Below, in pieces: positions 24,978-34,779 of a stretch of DNA of 64,000 nt (positions are counted from its first letter, which is position 1; every line of letters starts with the position of its first letter). Below the pieces are notes generated by a model, which worked only from the letters and a program-made list of their open reading frames with translations, made no database searches and had not been told where the DNA came from. The stretch spans positions 1-64,000 of the forward strand of contig CAVTBJ010000005.1 in assembly GCA_963732925.1 (NCBI GenBank), given 5' to 3'. The translations under genes and the position numbers were made by a program. The DNA is from DASZRZ01 sp963732925 (lineage in GTDB: Bacteria; Acidobacteriota; Terriglobia; Terriglobales; Acidobacteriaceae).

Positions 24978-27900
24978 ATGGGAGGCGGCCAAACACATCT
25001 ACCCACAGTATTAGGCTGCCGATCCCCTCAAGTCATCAGCGCTCTTGAAATCCGCTGGAGCTTTGTCTTTTCTGCTGCTGTCTCTGCCCTGTGCCGGCCA
25101 ACCCTGCTGGCATGCTTCCTGCTGGTAATCGCATCGCCTGCCGCGCAAGCGGGAGGTCCCAGGTACATCGCGGGCACAAGTTTCTTCCAGAATGGAGTCT
25201 CGGGAACACCGATCCGCTGGTTTGGAAGCAGCGTTTCCTATTACACCGACTTGGGCGATCTGAGCCCAATCCTTCCCCATGGCGATGCCGATGCCCTGGT
25301 GGCAGACGCCTTTGCGCGTTGGACGTCGGTGGACACAGCCGCCTTGACCGCAACCCGGAGCGGCTCGCTTGATGAAGACGTCAACGGAAGCAATGTGGGC
25401 CGCGTTGGTGGCATCCTGACGCTTCCCGCCGATGTTCAGGCGGACGCGGCGAAGCCGCTGGCCGTCATCTATGACGCGGATGGCGCCGTGACGGAGGCTC
25501 TGCTGGGAACCGGCGCCTCAGCCCCGGGACTCTGCGACCAGAATGCCGTCTATGGCGCCGTCGATAGCTTCGGCGTGGATGCTTCCATCGTACATGCATA
25601 CATCGTGCTGAACGGGCGGTGCGCTCAATCTTCTTCGGACGTCGCACCGTTGAGATATCGCCTGGTACGCGTTCTCGGCCAAGTCCTGGGACTGGACTGG
25701 TCACAACTCAATGACACTGTGACGGCGGGCGGAGCCAGCAGCGAAGATGTCGCCGGGTTTCCCGTGATGCATCCGGTCCCGGCATTGTGTGGTTGGGGTA
25801 CAACCTGCGTTGCCGACGCCGACCAACTGCGTATGGATGATCGCGCTGCAATCTCGCGGCTCTATCCGGTGACCGGGGACAACCTGGCAGAGTTTCCCGG
25901 CAAGAAGATCTTTGCTGAGGAAACCGCGAACGTACACGGAGAGGTTCACTTCTCAACTGGCCGCGGCATGCAGGGTGTGAACGTGGTGGCGCGGCTCTTA
26001 GATATTGACGGCCAGCCGTCGCGCGCTGTAGCGGCCAGCAGTGTTTCCGGGTTCCGCTTCCGGGGAAACTGGGGAAACCCGGTCACAGGCTACACGGATG
26101 ATTCCGGAGAGCGCTGGGACAGGTTTGGAGCGGAAGACCCACAGTGGGAGGGATATTACGACCTGAGCGGTCTGGAAATCCCGCAAGGAAGCAGCAGTGC
26201 AACCTATCAGTTACAGGTGGAAGCAGTGAATCCAGCGTACGTAGGGAGAATGGGCGTGGGCCCCTACCGCTTGCGCCAGGTGGCGGTCTCCGGCGCTGCA
26301 GGACCTGTAACCGTAACCGTGACGCGCGGCAGCAACACGGTGCAAGACATTTTTCTCGAGAACAGCGCTGAGCAAAGCGGCAGGAGCGCGTCGCACGATT
26401 TTTCGGTGCCCGGCACGCTTCCCAATGGAGGAGTGTGGCTGGGAACGCTCGCTGTACCGGGCGAGGCGGACTACTTCCACTTTTCCGGGCGGGAGGACCG
26501 GGTGGCGACCTTCGAGATTGAGGCGCTTGGAGAGAACGGCCAGGGCTCCGAACAGAAGGCGTTACCTGTGCTTGGAATCTGGAACGGCACGGCTGCCGAG
26601 GGATCGGCTCCCTCCGTCTCCGCCTCCTATTTCAATGCATCGCCCGTAGGGCTCTCCCAGCTGAAGGCCATGGTGACCGCCACGGGACAGTTTACGTTCG
26701 GGGTGGCCGATTTCGGTGGAGACGGGCGACCCGACTTCCACTATCGGGGACGGGTGTTCTATGCGGATACGATCGAACCGCACCATGCCAGCACGGCGGG
26801 AGGAACAGTGCTGACGATTCGTGGCATGGGATTCGTTCCCGGAATGGCGGTCACAATCGGCGGGGTGAGCACGCCCATCCAGTCGTTTACCTCGGAAGAG
26901 ATCAAAGTCGTAGCGCCGCCCCATGCCGATGGAGTAGCGAACATCGAACTGGCGGATCCTGCGACGAACGCTCAGGCGCAGATGCTGAACGCCCTGGGCT
27001 ACGGAGCCACCGCGCCGGACACGATTACGCTTGTTTCAGCAGCGAACCCCCAGGTTCCGGTAGGAACGGAGGCTCCCTACCCGATTTCCGTCCGCGTTGC
27101 CGGGAGTGATGGGGAGCCGATCGAAGGAGCGTCGGTGAAATTTACCTCCGGGAGCAGCGTTCTGTTGCTCCCATGCGCTTCGACTTCCTGTACGCAGGCC
27201 ACCAATCCGGCCGGCGTTGCCTCCGTCAACGTGCTGGTGGAATCGGCGGGCGCGGCGACCATCACGGCCACGGTCGCCTGCGGCGCGAGCGTGAGCGCGA
27301 CAGTGAACGGCATCAGTCCAACCATTGCCATTGCGGCAATACCGCCGACAATTTACATGGCACAAAGCAGTAGCGGGCCAGTGCTGCTGGAAACGCGTGT
27401 GGTGCAGAATGGCGCTGCTGCAGATGGCAAGACCGTTGACTTCTCAATTCTGCGCGGAAACGGGACACTTAGTGCTGCCTCGGTGACAACCGACAGCTTC
27501 GGTAACGCCAGCTCAACGCTGACGGTGACAAACATCGCGTCCCAGATTACCGTCGGCGCTTGTGTACGCTCGACCTCGGCATGTGCGACCTTCAACGTAT
27601 TTCCGGTCTCGCAAACGGGCCTGGTGCTGCAAAAGTTTTCTGGCGATCAGCAGTATGCCGCGCCAGGAAGCGCCTTCGCCCCCATCGTAGTGCGCGTGCT
27701 GGACAGCTCAACCCCGGGCAACCCAGTGGCTGGCATGCCGGTTGTTTTCCAGGTAACCGCGCTGCGAATGCAGGAGGTGGGCTCGCAGACGCTCGATGGG
27801 GAAGTGCTCAACGGCAGGTTCCCGGGCGCGGTCGTGGTATCCAGCGGCCAGACGACAGTCCTGTCGAACCCGCAAGGTCTGGCGACGCTGATAACCGCTG

Positions 27901-28670
27901 CGCCAGCGAATGAACCGGCGCTGGAGATTTATGTTCAGGCGAGCGCGGGAAGCATATCGGAGAGTTTCACCCTGCATTCGTGGTCAGGAGCGTCGCTGGC
28001 GCAGACACTGGCAAATCTCTCAAGTGATGCAAGCGGGGCCGCCGCCCCTTCGCAGACGCAGCCCGCTCTTGCGGGCACGATCACATTTGCATCCCGCGAG
28101 AGCGCCCTGCTGGGCCCGGCCAGCCTGCTTGCGGTTCCCGAGATGGCCAACACCGCATTTTCCAGTTTGGAATCTCCAGACACGACCGGGACAGCGGCGC
28201 AAAGCCCGAGACTTGCGGGTACAACCGAGTCCACCACAACCGTCCGGGCTGCGGGTGCGCCGGAAGGACAACCAGGCCTGACCATCGAGGCTCTGTCCGA
28301 GAATATCGCGGATACAGACGGAACGCGCACCGCGATCAGGCTGACAGTCCGGGTCCTGCGCAACGGAGAGCCGGTGGCAGGACAATCCATTGGATTTCAG
28401 ACCGCTGGCGCGGCCGGCTTGAGTGCAACCAGCGCTCGAACGCATCCTGATGGCACAGCAAGTGTGGTGCTCAAGACAGCCGGACTGATGACCGCTAACC
28501 TGCGAGTCAGCGCCTGCCTGCTGCCGGACTTTTCCCCATGCGCGATTGTTCCGATATCGCGAGCGGAGGCGGGAATCAGCTCTTCGGGTACGAAGCAGCC
28601 CTCGAAGGAGAAAGCCCGCCCGCTGGCAACGGCCTTCGGGCTGGCTGCGTCCAGGCAAAGGTCCCCATAA
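24978..28670 (+). CDS. Large secreted protein: inactivated matrixin-like domain, TIG and Big-1 domains
   Basis: 1,230 residues. Signal segment (about 40-58, LLACFLLVIASPAAQA), then a metzincin-like region: residues 231-241 read RVLGQVLGLDW where HExxHxxGxxH would be, followed by the FPVMHP Met-turn-like stretch and RMDDRAAISRLYP. All four catalytic positions are changed, so it is a pseudo-protease. Residues 600-690 form an IPT/TIG domain (GGTVLTIRGMGF); about 690-880 are Big-1-type Ig domains, with further Ig-like repeats to the C-terminus. Probably a surface or matrix protein. No clear ribosome site at the ATG. Confidence 0.75.
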   Translation: MGGGQTHLPTVLGCRSPQVISALEIRWSFVFSAAVSALCRPTLLACFLLVIASPAAQAGGPRYIAGTSFFQNGVSGTPIRWFGSSVSYYTDLGDLSPILPHGDADALVADAFARWTSVDTAALTATRSGSLDEDVNGSNVGRVGGILTLPADVQADAAKPLAVIYDADGAVTEALLGTGASAPGLCDQNAVYGAVDSFGVDASIVHAYIVLNGRCAQSSSDVAPLRYRLVRVLGQVLGLDWSQLNDTVTAGGASSEDVAGFPVMHPVPALCGWGTTCVADADQLRMDDRAAISRLYPVTGDNLAEFPGKKIFAEETANVHGEVHFSTGRGMQGVNVVARLLDIDGQPSRAVAASSVSGFRFRGNWGNPVTGYTDDSGERWDRFGAEDPQWEGYYDLSGLEIPQGSSSATYQLQVEAVNPAYVGRMGVGPYRLRQVAVSGAAGPVTVTVTRGSNTVQDIFLENSAEQSGRSASHDFSVPGTLPNGGVWLGTLAVPGEADYFHFSGREDRVATFEIEALGENGQGSEQKALPVLGIWNGTAAEGSAPSVSASYFNASPVGLSQLKAMVTATGQFTFGVADFGGDGRPDFHYRGRVFYADTIEPHHASTAGGTVLTIRGMGFVPGMAVTIGGVSTPIQSFTSEEIKVVAPPHADGVANIELADPATNAQAQMLNALGYGATAPDTITLVSAANPQVPVGTEAPYPISVRVAGSDGEPIEGASVKFTSGSSVLLLPCASTSCTQATNPAGVASVNVLVESAGAATITATVACGASVSATVNGISPTIAIAAIPPTIYMAQSSSGPVLLETRVVQNGAAADGKTVDFSILRGNGTLSAASVTTDSFGNASSTLTVTNIASQITVGACVRSTSACATFNVFPVSQTGLVLQKFSGDQQYAAPGSAFAPIVVRVLDSSTPGNPVAGMPVVFQVTALRMQEVGSQTLDGEVLNGRFPGAVVVSSGQTTVLSNPQGLATLITAAPANEPALEIYVQASAGSISESFTLHSWSGASLAQTLANLSSDASGAAAPSQTQPALAGTITFASRESALLGPASLLAVPEMANTAFSSLESPDTTGTAAQSPRLAGTTESTTTVRAAGAPEGQPGLTIEALSENIADTDGTRTAIRLTVRVLRNGEPVAGQSIGFQTAGAAGLSATSARTHPDGTASVVLKTAGLMTANLRVSACLLPDFSPCAIVPISRAEAGISSSGTKQPSKEKARPLATAFGLAASRQRSP

Positions 28671-28817
28671 GCAGTAGAAAACAAACAAGGCAGCGGGAAT
28701 TAGACCGTGCGCGTTCCGCAAATCCGGACCGCACCCGTTCTACTTAGCAACGGGAATCGTGGCGCAAAGCGCAACTGTCGTCCCGAAATCGCGTCTAAAA
28801 TAAAGGCACTTGAGCTC

Positions 28818-29717
28818 ATGATGCGATTTTTCAATTTTCCCCGCCCCTTGTTCGGCCTGCTTTTCACTCTGGCCTTTCTGGCTGCTTGTACTGCTACTGC
28901 TCCGGCGCAAGAAGGACCACTGGATCCGGCGCAGCCCAAGAACATCACCACAGACGAAATCATCCAGCGCTTTGCCGCCCGGGAAAAGCAGTTTCAAGAA
29001 GCACGAGACCAGTACACTTATCGCCAGGACGCGAAGCTTCAGGAACTGGACGGCGACACGGTAACTGGCGAGTGGCACCAGGTTGTGGACATTCTTTTCG
29101 ATGACCGGGGCAAGCGTATCGAACACGTCGTCTTTGCTCCTCAGCCTACGCTGCAGCGGATTATGGTAAGTCAAGAGGATATCGACGATCTTCAGCACCG
29201 GCTGCCGTTCGTGCTTACGACGGATGAGATTCCCGAGTACCAGATCCTATACGTGGGCCAGCAGCAGGAAGATGAGTTGCACACCTACGTCTTTGATGTG
29301 GCTCCCAAGGAGATCAAAAAGAACAAGCGCTACTTCCAGGGCCGGATCTGGGTGGATGATCGCGACTTTCAGATCGTGAAGACGAAGGGCAAGAACGTTC
29401 CCGACATTCGCAAAGGAAACGAAAATCTGTTTCCGGAGTTTACAACCTACCGTGAGCAGATCGACGGCAAATACTGGTTCCCCACCTACACGAGTGTGGA
29501 TGATACTTTGCACTTTTCTACCGGGGATGTGCACATCCGGGAGATCGTGAAATACACGAATTACAAGCGCTTCGGCTCGAACGTGAAGATTACCTATGGA
29601 GGCGAGGAAATCAAGCGGGAGCAGGGTGGCGATAAGCCCAAGTCAGGGGATTCGCAGCCCCAGCAGCCGCAGCCGCAGTCCCAGCCGCAGACGGGATCGC
29701 AGCAGCCGCAGCCATAA
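28818..29717 (+). CDS. Secreted protein resembling outer-membrane lipoprotein-sorting proteins
   Basis: 299 residues from the first of two ATGs at 28818; the longer frame has no family support. Signal peptide (LFGLLFTLAFLAACTATAPAQ) with a possible lipobox Cys in AAC. The body (FQEARDQYTYRQDAKLQEL, GRIWVDDRDFQIVKTKG, DGKYWFPTYTSVDDTL) has the LolA/DUF-type half-barrel pattern of acidobacterial envelope proteins. The C-terminal 35 residues are Gln/Pro-rich and probably disordered. A good terminator follows. Confidence 0.65.
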   Translation: MMRFFNFPRPLFGLLFTLAFLAACTATAPAQEGPLDPAQPKNITTDEIIQRFAAREKQFQEARDQYTYRQDAKLQELDGDTVTGEWHQVVDILFDDRGKRIEHVVFAPQPTLQRIMVSQEDIDDLQHRLPFVLTTDEIPEYQILYVGQQQEDELHTYVFDVAPKEIKKNKRYFQGRIWVDDRDFQIVKTKGKNVPDIRKGNENLFPEFTTYREQIDGKYWFPTYTSVDDTLHFSTGDVHIREIVKYTNYKRFGSNVKITYGGEEIKREQGGDKPKSGDSQPQQPQPQSQPQTGSQQPQP

Positions 29718-29740
29718 ATCCGCTACCCTTCTGTGCCGGA

Positions 29741-29774
29741 GGCCGCGCCAGCAGCGCGGCCTTTGCTTTTTGCT
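29741..29774 (+). terminator. Intrinsic terminator
   Basis: GGCCGCGC/GCGCGGCC arms with a 5-base loop, then a T-rich run (TTTGCTTTTTG). It closes the preceding secreted-protein gene. Confidence 0.88.
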
Positions 29775-29831
29775 GCTTTCGGAGCATTCTGAATCCGCTG
29801 TAAGCTCTAGAGTCTGGAACTGAGATCCTGC

Positions 29832-31229
29832 ATGAGCCTGTTTGCGTCTCTTCCCGGTGAAAAACAGCTGGACCGTTCGCGGCCGCTGGCGGACCGCATG
29901 CGTCCACGCTCGCTAGAGGAGTTCGTGGGGCAGGAGCACCTGCTCGCTCCAGGAAAACCGCTGCGCGTGCAGATTGAACGCGATGATACCCAGTCTCTAA
30001 TCTTCTGGGGACCGCCCGGGGTGGGCAAAACCACGCTGGCCAAGATCATTGCAGGCGTCACCAAGGCAGAGTTCATCGAATTCTCGGCGGTGCTGGCGGG
30101 AATCAAAGAAATCAAGCAGGTGATGGCCGACGCGCAAAAGGCGCGGCAGTTCGGCACGCGCACCATTGTTTTCGTGGATGAAATCCATCGCTTCAACAAG
30201 GCGCAACAGGACGCATTCCTGCCCTATGTGGAGAGCGGTGCGATCCGGCTGATCGGGGCGACAACGGAGAATCCTTCGTTTGAAATCATCTCCGCCCTGC
30301 TGTCGCGCTGCCGGGTTTACGTTCTGCAGCCGCTCACGGAAGAAGAAATTGTCCTGCTTCTCAGGCGAGCCCTGAGCGATCGCGAACGCGGCTTGGGAGA
30401 GTTGCAAGTGCAGGCCTCGGAAGTAGCCCTGGAGCGCATTGCCGCGTATTCCAGCGGAGACGCTCGCAGCGCCTACAACGCCCTGGAGGTCGCAACCGCG
30501 CTTGCCCAGTCCACACGGGCTACCTCCGGGTCCAATGTATCGGGAGCGGAAAGCACTTCAGGGCAGGCGGAGATTACCGGCGAGATTGCGCAGGAAGCAC
30601 TGCAGAAACGGGTTCTGCTGTACGACAAAGCCGGGGAGGAACACTACAACCTGATCTCCGCGCTGCACAAGTCGGTGCGCAACAGCGATCCGGACGCGGC
30701 ACTCTATTGGATGGCCCGTATGCTGGAGGCAGGAGAAGACCGGCTCTACGTTGCGCGGCGGGTGGTCCGCATGGCCGTGGAAGACATTGGGCTGGCGGAC
30801 CCGCAGGCGCTCGGAATAACGATTGCAGCTCGTGACGCGGTAGATTTTCTCGGCATTCCGGAGGGAGACCTGGCGCTGGCGCAGGCGGTTGCCTATGTGG
30901 CAATCGCGCCCAAGTCGAATGCTCTTTATCGGGCCTATGGCGCCGTCCAGCAGGACGTCGAACAGACGGCGGCCGAGCCGGTACCACTGCACTTGCGCAA
31001 TGCGCCGACTGGACTGATGAAAAAGCTGGAATACGGCAAGGGATACCAGTACGCGCACGAGTTAGAAAGCAAAGTCGCCGACATGCAGTGCCTTCCCGAC
31101 CGGCTGCGCGACCGCGTGTATTACCACCCTACCGCCGAAGGACTGGAGAAGCGCATTCGCGAGCGACTGGAAGAGATTCGCAAAAGGCGGTCTCAGGCGC
31201 GGGACGCAGGCGAGAAGAATCGCGAATAG
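29832..31229 (+). CDS. rarA: Replication-associated recombination protein A (AAA+ ATPase)
   Basis: 465 residues. Walker A FWGPPGVGKTTLA, Walker B IVFVDEIHRFNKAQQD, sensor 1 GATTENPSFEII and sensor 2 SSGDARSAYNALE, with the C-terminal MgsA/tetramer region (HKSVRNSDPDAALYWMARML). RarA/MgsA works at stalled replication forks with SSB. ATG at 29832. A less conserved insert with ATSGSNVSGAESTSG lies at about 235-250, between the AAA+ and C-terminal domains. Confidence 0.93.
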   Translation: MSLFASLPGEKQLDRSRPLADRMRPRSLEEFVGQEHLLAPGKPLRVQIERDDTQSLIFWGPPGVGKTTLAKIIAGVTKAEFIEFSAVLAGIKEIKQVMADAQKARQFGTRTIVFVDEIHRFNKAQQDAFLPYVESGAIRLIGATTENPSFEIISALLSRCRVYVLQPLTEEEIVLLLRRALSDRERGLGELQVQASEVALERIAAYSSGDARSAYNALEVATALAQSTRATSGSNVSGAESTSGQAEITGEIAQEALQKRVLLYDKAGEEHYNLISALHKSVRNSDPDAALYWMARMLEAGEDRLYVARRVVRMAVEDIGLADPQALGITIAARDAVDFLGIPEGDLALAQAVAYVAIAPKSNALYRAYGAVQQDVEQTAAEPVPLHLRNAPTGLMKKLEYGKGYQYAHELESKVADMQCLPDRLRDRVYYHPTAEGLEKRIRERLEEIRKRRSQARDAGEKNRE

Positions 31230-31280
31230 CCGCCAAGGCACCATAATTCCTCGCTGCTCTCGAATCACACCGACAAGGTA

Positions 31281-31712
31281 CTAACGCCCGAAGCGCTTCC
31301 GGTGCTCCACCAGCATGCAGCGATCCATGACGACGAAGATGCCGGCGCGACGCGCCTTTTCCGCCGCCTGCTCATGAATCACGGTTTCCTGCATCCAGAT
31401 GGCAGGAACGCGCAGCTGGATCGCCTGATCCACTACTTCAGGCACAAACTCGGGCCGGCGAAAGATATCGACGACATCGATTCTTTCGGGGACATCAAGC
31501 AAGGAGGGGTAGGCCTTCTCTCCCAGCACTCCTGGAATGGTGGGATTCACGGGAATAATGCGGTACCCACGCATCTGGAGATAGGCGGCAACGCCATGGC
31601 TGGGACGCAGAGGACTGGAAGACAGGCCGACAACGGCAATGGTGTGAGCTCGTTGCAGAAGCTGGCCGATTTCGTCATCTTTCGAGGGGGCAAGATTGCT
31701 GGCAGAAGTCAT
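31281..31712 (-). CDS. CoA-binding domain protein (YccU-like)
   Basis: 143 residues, one Rossmann-type CoA-binding domain: TIAVVGLSSSPLRPSHGVA, YRIIPVNPTIPGVLG, IDVVDIFRRPEFVPEVV and WMQETVIHEQAAEKAR. Members bind CoA, perhaps as a regulator; no reaction is known. It is convergent with rarA. Confidence 0.85.
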   Translation of the reverse strand: MTSASNLAPSKDDEIGQLLQRAHTIAVVGLSSSPLRPSHGVAAYLQMRGYRIIPVNPTIPGVLGEKAYPSLLDVPERIDVVDIFRRPEFVPEVVDQAIQLRVPAIWMQETVIHEQAAEKARRAGIFVVMDRCMLVEHRKRFGR

Positions 31713-31997
31713 CTCGTGGCGCCAATCATTCTAAACTACGGGCCGCACGCGGTGATGCGGTCGAATGCGGCAACCGGTGGGGCTGTGGCAAGCTGCCGCG
31801 CGACAAGCCGGTGATACGAACGGTGGGCGCGTCGTAAGCGAGAACACTCCGGCTCGTCCTTGCATGGCGAGCGCGGCCATCCGGCAGTACGCCATGGGGA
31901 AGACGGAGTAGGCCAGCAGGTAGAACGGCAGGCGGTTGGCGATATCGCGGTCCCCGGAGATGCGCCGATACTAGGTTCGAGGAGGTTTCCGCCGTCA

Positions 31998-32243
31998 TCA
32001 GGCCGCTTGGCTGGAATCTTTGGAGGCTGCCTTTCTGGAACCACGAGCCGAACGGGAAACATCCCCTTCTTTGTCGACGAAGTAGAGATACTGAGGATCA
32101 CGATCGACGGCGTGCTCGACCAGAACCTGGGCTTCCCCTTCTCCCGACTTCGGCTTCTCGCAGACGTTTCCCTGGCCGTCGATGTAGTAGAGGAATTTCT
32201 TGTAGTCGCGCTGCAAGTTCAGCTTCCTGATCTTCTCGGCCAT
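31998..32243 (-). CDS. Small conserved protein of unknown function
   Basis: 81 residues starting MAEKIRKLN at 32243, six bases after a clear GGAGG, which fixes the start. It is charged, with a DYKKFLYYIDGQGNVCEK and PQYLYFVDKEGDVSRSAR repeat-like pair (each a short Tyr-rich strand followed by DG/EGxV), and a basic C-terminus. No signal peptide or membrane helix. The two similar halves suggest a small beta-hairpin repeat protein. The 285 bp to its left hold no convincing gene. Confidence 0.65.
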   Translation of the reverse strand: MAEKIRKLNLQRDYKKFLYYIDGQGNVCEKPKSGEGEAQVLVEHAVDRDPQYLYFVDKEGDVSRSARGSRKAASKDSSQAA

Positions 32244-32337
32244 GCTCTTTCCCTCCGTTTGGTTGGAGTTCCCACCAGGGCTGGTGAGATGCCCATGACT
32301 TCGCAAAAGAAATTCAGGGGTGTTGCAAACAAAGGAA

Positions 32338-33426
32338 TTACCGGCGGGCGCTCAAATCCGGAGGAGCCTGCTGGGCATGCGTGCTCTGCGGGTCGGACTC
32401 GACCCGGCGGACCACGGGACCGATCAGCCTGTACTTGCGCTTTTCGATTCCACCCCCTTTGCTCCTGATCGAAAGGACAAAAACGGGAAGAGTTCCCTCC
32501 CTGCCGAAGTCCTCTGTTCCAGCAGTCGCGGGTAAAAAGCCCTCCAGATGGCGCTCGCGGAAAGCGGTCTCGTAGCGATGACGTTTGGTGTTCCAGGTAA
32601 AGACGCGAGCCTGGTTGTAATCGTAGGGCAGACCATCCTTGGGATCGGTATACAGGACAAGAAACTGGGCGTGACTGTTATCGCCGTCCTGAACATCGTT
32701 GAGGTGGAAGAAGGCAACAATGCGGTCGCCTTCCGAATATTGCGCGACCTCCAGCGGAAGGTCCACATACATCAGCCGACCAAGAATCCAGCCGGCGCGC
32801 GAGCCGTCGGGAGTGCGTACCAGCCACCAATCTTCCATAGGGAGAGGCGGGGGCTCGGAGACCTCGTCATGTCCATCGTCGTTGCTGTCGGCCGCTGCGG
32901 GCCGGGCAGGCTTGGCATCGTCGCGGGCCCGGGTGGCGCGCTTGAGGACCTCAATGGACTGGTCTTCCTTGAGTTGATACAGATGCGCCGAATCGCGCCC
33001 CGGCAGAATATGCAAATTGACGTCGGCCCGGGTGACAGCGGCAGCCTGGGAGGGAAAAGAACGAGTGGTCTCAGGCAGCTTGTGGGCAACTTCAAAGATC
33101 TGCTGGTTGACCAGGTAACGTTCCTGCAGCCATCCCTGCTGCCCGCTCGCCAGACGAACCAGGGCAAAACGGCGCTGGTGGTCCAGTATCTCCACGCGAT
33201 CGCCGCTCTTCACCTCCACCAGCTTCTGATAGACGGGAGCTACGCGATCCCGTAGGAAACTGTGGGGAACGGAAACATAAGCAATCTCGGCCGGGTTTTC
33301 TTCATGCGAGCAGCCGGCGGACGCTCCCAGCAGAACCAGCGCCAGAACGAGGAAAAGGGAACGCACCACCGCAGTTCCCCGCAGGGTACGCGAAACCAAC
33401 GAAGTGCCCCGAACGACTACACCCAC
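32338..33426 (-). CDS. Lipoprotein with two SH3-like domains
   Basis: 362 residues. A long hydrophobic signal ends in the lipobox LLGASAGC (Cys39). Two bacterial SH3 repeats follow: EVKSGDRVEILDHQRRFALV to GWLQERYL, and VNLHILPGRDSAHLYQLKE to GWILGRLMYV. The C-terminal region is a beta-rich domain of unknown function. SH3b domains often bind cell-wall peptides. A GTG pair at 33366-33369 preceded by GGGGAA is a likely shorter start and would give a normal-length signal peptide. Confidence 0.7.
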   Translation of the reverse strand: MGVVVRGTSLVSRTLRGTAVVRSLFLVLALVLLGASAGCSHEENPAEIAYVSVPHSFLRDRVAPVYQKLVEVKSGDRVEILDHQRRFALVRLASGQQGWLQERYLVNQQIFEVAHKLPETTRSFPSQAAAVTRADVNLHILPGRDSAHLYQLKEDQSIEVLKRATRARDDAKPARPAAADSNDDGHDEVSEPPPLPMEDWWLVRTPDGSRAGWILGRLMYVDLPLEVAQYSEGDRIVAFFHLNDVQDGDNSHAQFLVLYTDPKDGLPYDYNQARVFTWNTKRHRYETAFRERHLEGFLPATAGTEDFGREGTLPVFVLSIRSKGGGIEKRKYRLIGPVVRRVESDPQSTHAQQAPPDLSARR

Positions 33427-33586
33427 AGATTACGACTATAACAGCCCAACTCCAGAGAGCCGACTGACAGAAAAGGTGCGCTTTCAAGTACGGCAGCAGC
33501 AAAGGAATCTGCCCCAGAAACGAACTTGCGCATGCAAAAACGCATGGCCGGCGCCGCATCCCACGCGCACCCGCTTCCCGCTTGGA

Positions 33587-34663
33587 TCAGTCTCCGAAAC
33601 AGACTCCGATCGATTTAGCCATGGCGACAATTTCGTCGTCGGGATCGACAAACTTATTCTGTCCGACTGCCTCCGTGATTTTCACGGCTACAACCTTGCC
33701 GCCGCGCAAGGCCACCATTTTGCCGTATTCTTCGCGGGCGATCAGTTCCACGGCCGCGGCGCCGAATCGCGTGCTCAGAATACGATCAAACGGCGAGGGC
33801 GAGCCGCCGCGCTGCACGTGACCGAGCACCGTCACGCGAACTTCCTTCTTGGTACAACGCCCCAGGGCGTCCCCCACATAGTTGCCGACGGCTCCGGGGC
33901 GGGGGCTGGCACGTTTTTCGGCGTGGGCATCCATGTCCTCAAACTTCACCCCTTCCGCGACACAGACGATGGTGAACCGTTTTCCGGTGCGCTCACGCGC
34001 CTTGATGAAACGGCACACATTTTCCAGCTTGAAGGGGATTTCGGGAATCAGGATGACGTGCGCGCCCCCGGCAACACCCGCTTGCAGCGCGATCCAGCCG
34101 GCGTCCCGGCCCATGACCTCGACCACCATGATGCGATGGTGCGATTCCGCGGTGCTGAAAAGCTTATCGATCGCGTCCACGCAGGTGTGCAAAGCGCTGT
34201 CAAAACCGAAGGTGACCTCGGTGGCCGACAGGTCGTTGTCGATCGTCTTGGGGACACCGACGACATTGACGCCCTTGTTCATCAGCTCCAAACCAATGGC
34301 CTGGGTGCCGTCGCCGCCCACGATAATGATCGCATCGATGCCGAGGGCCCGGGCATTGCGAACAATCTCTTCGCTGCGGTCAATCAGGACCTCTTTGCCG
34401 TCGATGAACTCTTTGTATTTAAAAGGATTGCCGCGATTGGTGGTGCCAAGAATGGTGCCGCCGCGCGGCAGGATTCCGCTCACCGACTGGATGGTAAGGG
34501 GCCGACAACGATCCGGGTAAAGCAGGCCGTCGAATCCGTCCTCAATGCCGTAGACTTTCCATCCATATTTCAGGATGGCGCAACGAACGGCAGCGCGGAT
34601 CACGGCGTTCAGCCCGGGACAGTCGCCACCTCCGGTAGATAGTGCAATGGTCTTGGGAGCCAT
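33587..34663 (-). CDS. pfk: 6-phosphofructokinase
   Basis: 358 residues. Family motifs GGGDCPGLNAVIR, GGDGT and PKTIDND, the catalytic base region, MGRDAGWIALQAG and GHVQRGGSPSPFDR are all present. The Gly in GGDGT (position equivalent to E. coli 104) favours ATP, while Lys in PKTIDND (equivalent to 124) is found in pyrophosphate-dependent and group III ATP enzymes; this combination fits group III, ATP-using PFK. It catalyses fructose-6-phosphate phosphorylation in glycolysis. ATG at 34663. Confidence 0.9.
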   Translation of the reverse strand: MAPKTIALSTGGGDCPGLNAVIRAAVRCAILKYGWKVYGIEDGFDGLLYPDRCRPLTIQSVSGILPRGGTILGTTNRGNPFKYKEFIDGKEVLIDRSEEIVRNARALGIDAIIIVGGDGTQAIGLELMNKGVNVVGVPKTIDNDLSATEVTFGFDSALHTCVDAIDKLFSTAESHHRIMVVEVMGRDAGWIALQAGVAGGAHVILIPEIPFKLENVCRFIKARERTGKRFTIVCVAEGVKFEDMDAHAEKRASPRPGAVGNYVGDALGRCTKKEVRVTVLGHVQRGGSPSPFDRILSTRFGAAAVELIAREEYGKMVALRGGKVVAVKITEAVGQNKFVDPDDEIVAMAKSIGVCFGD

Positions 34664-34779
34664 AGGGGAATGAGATAAACGGGTTATTTTCTAACATTCA
34701 CGCGCGAGAACGCAATTCGCTTTCGTGGCATGGAACAGCGTAGTGGCCAAAACGAGGCGTGCACCCGCCGCGCGAGGGC

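Noticed and set aside
31726..31997. Short minus-strand open frames between the CoA-binding gene and the small unknown gene
   Set aside because: No start with ribosome site and no family-like sequence; composition typical of non-coding GC-rich DNA.
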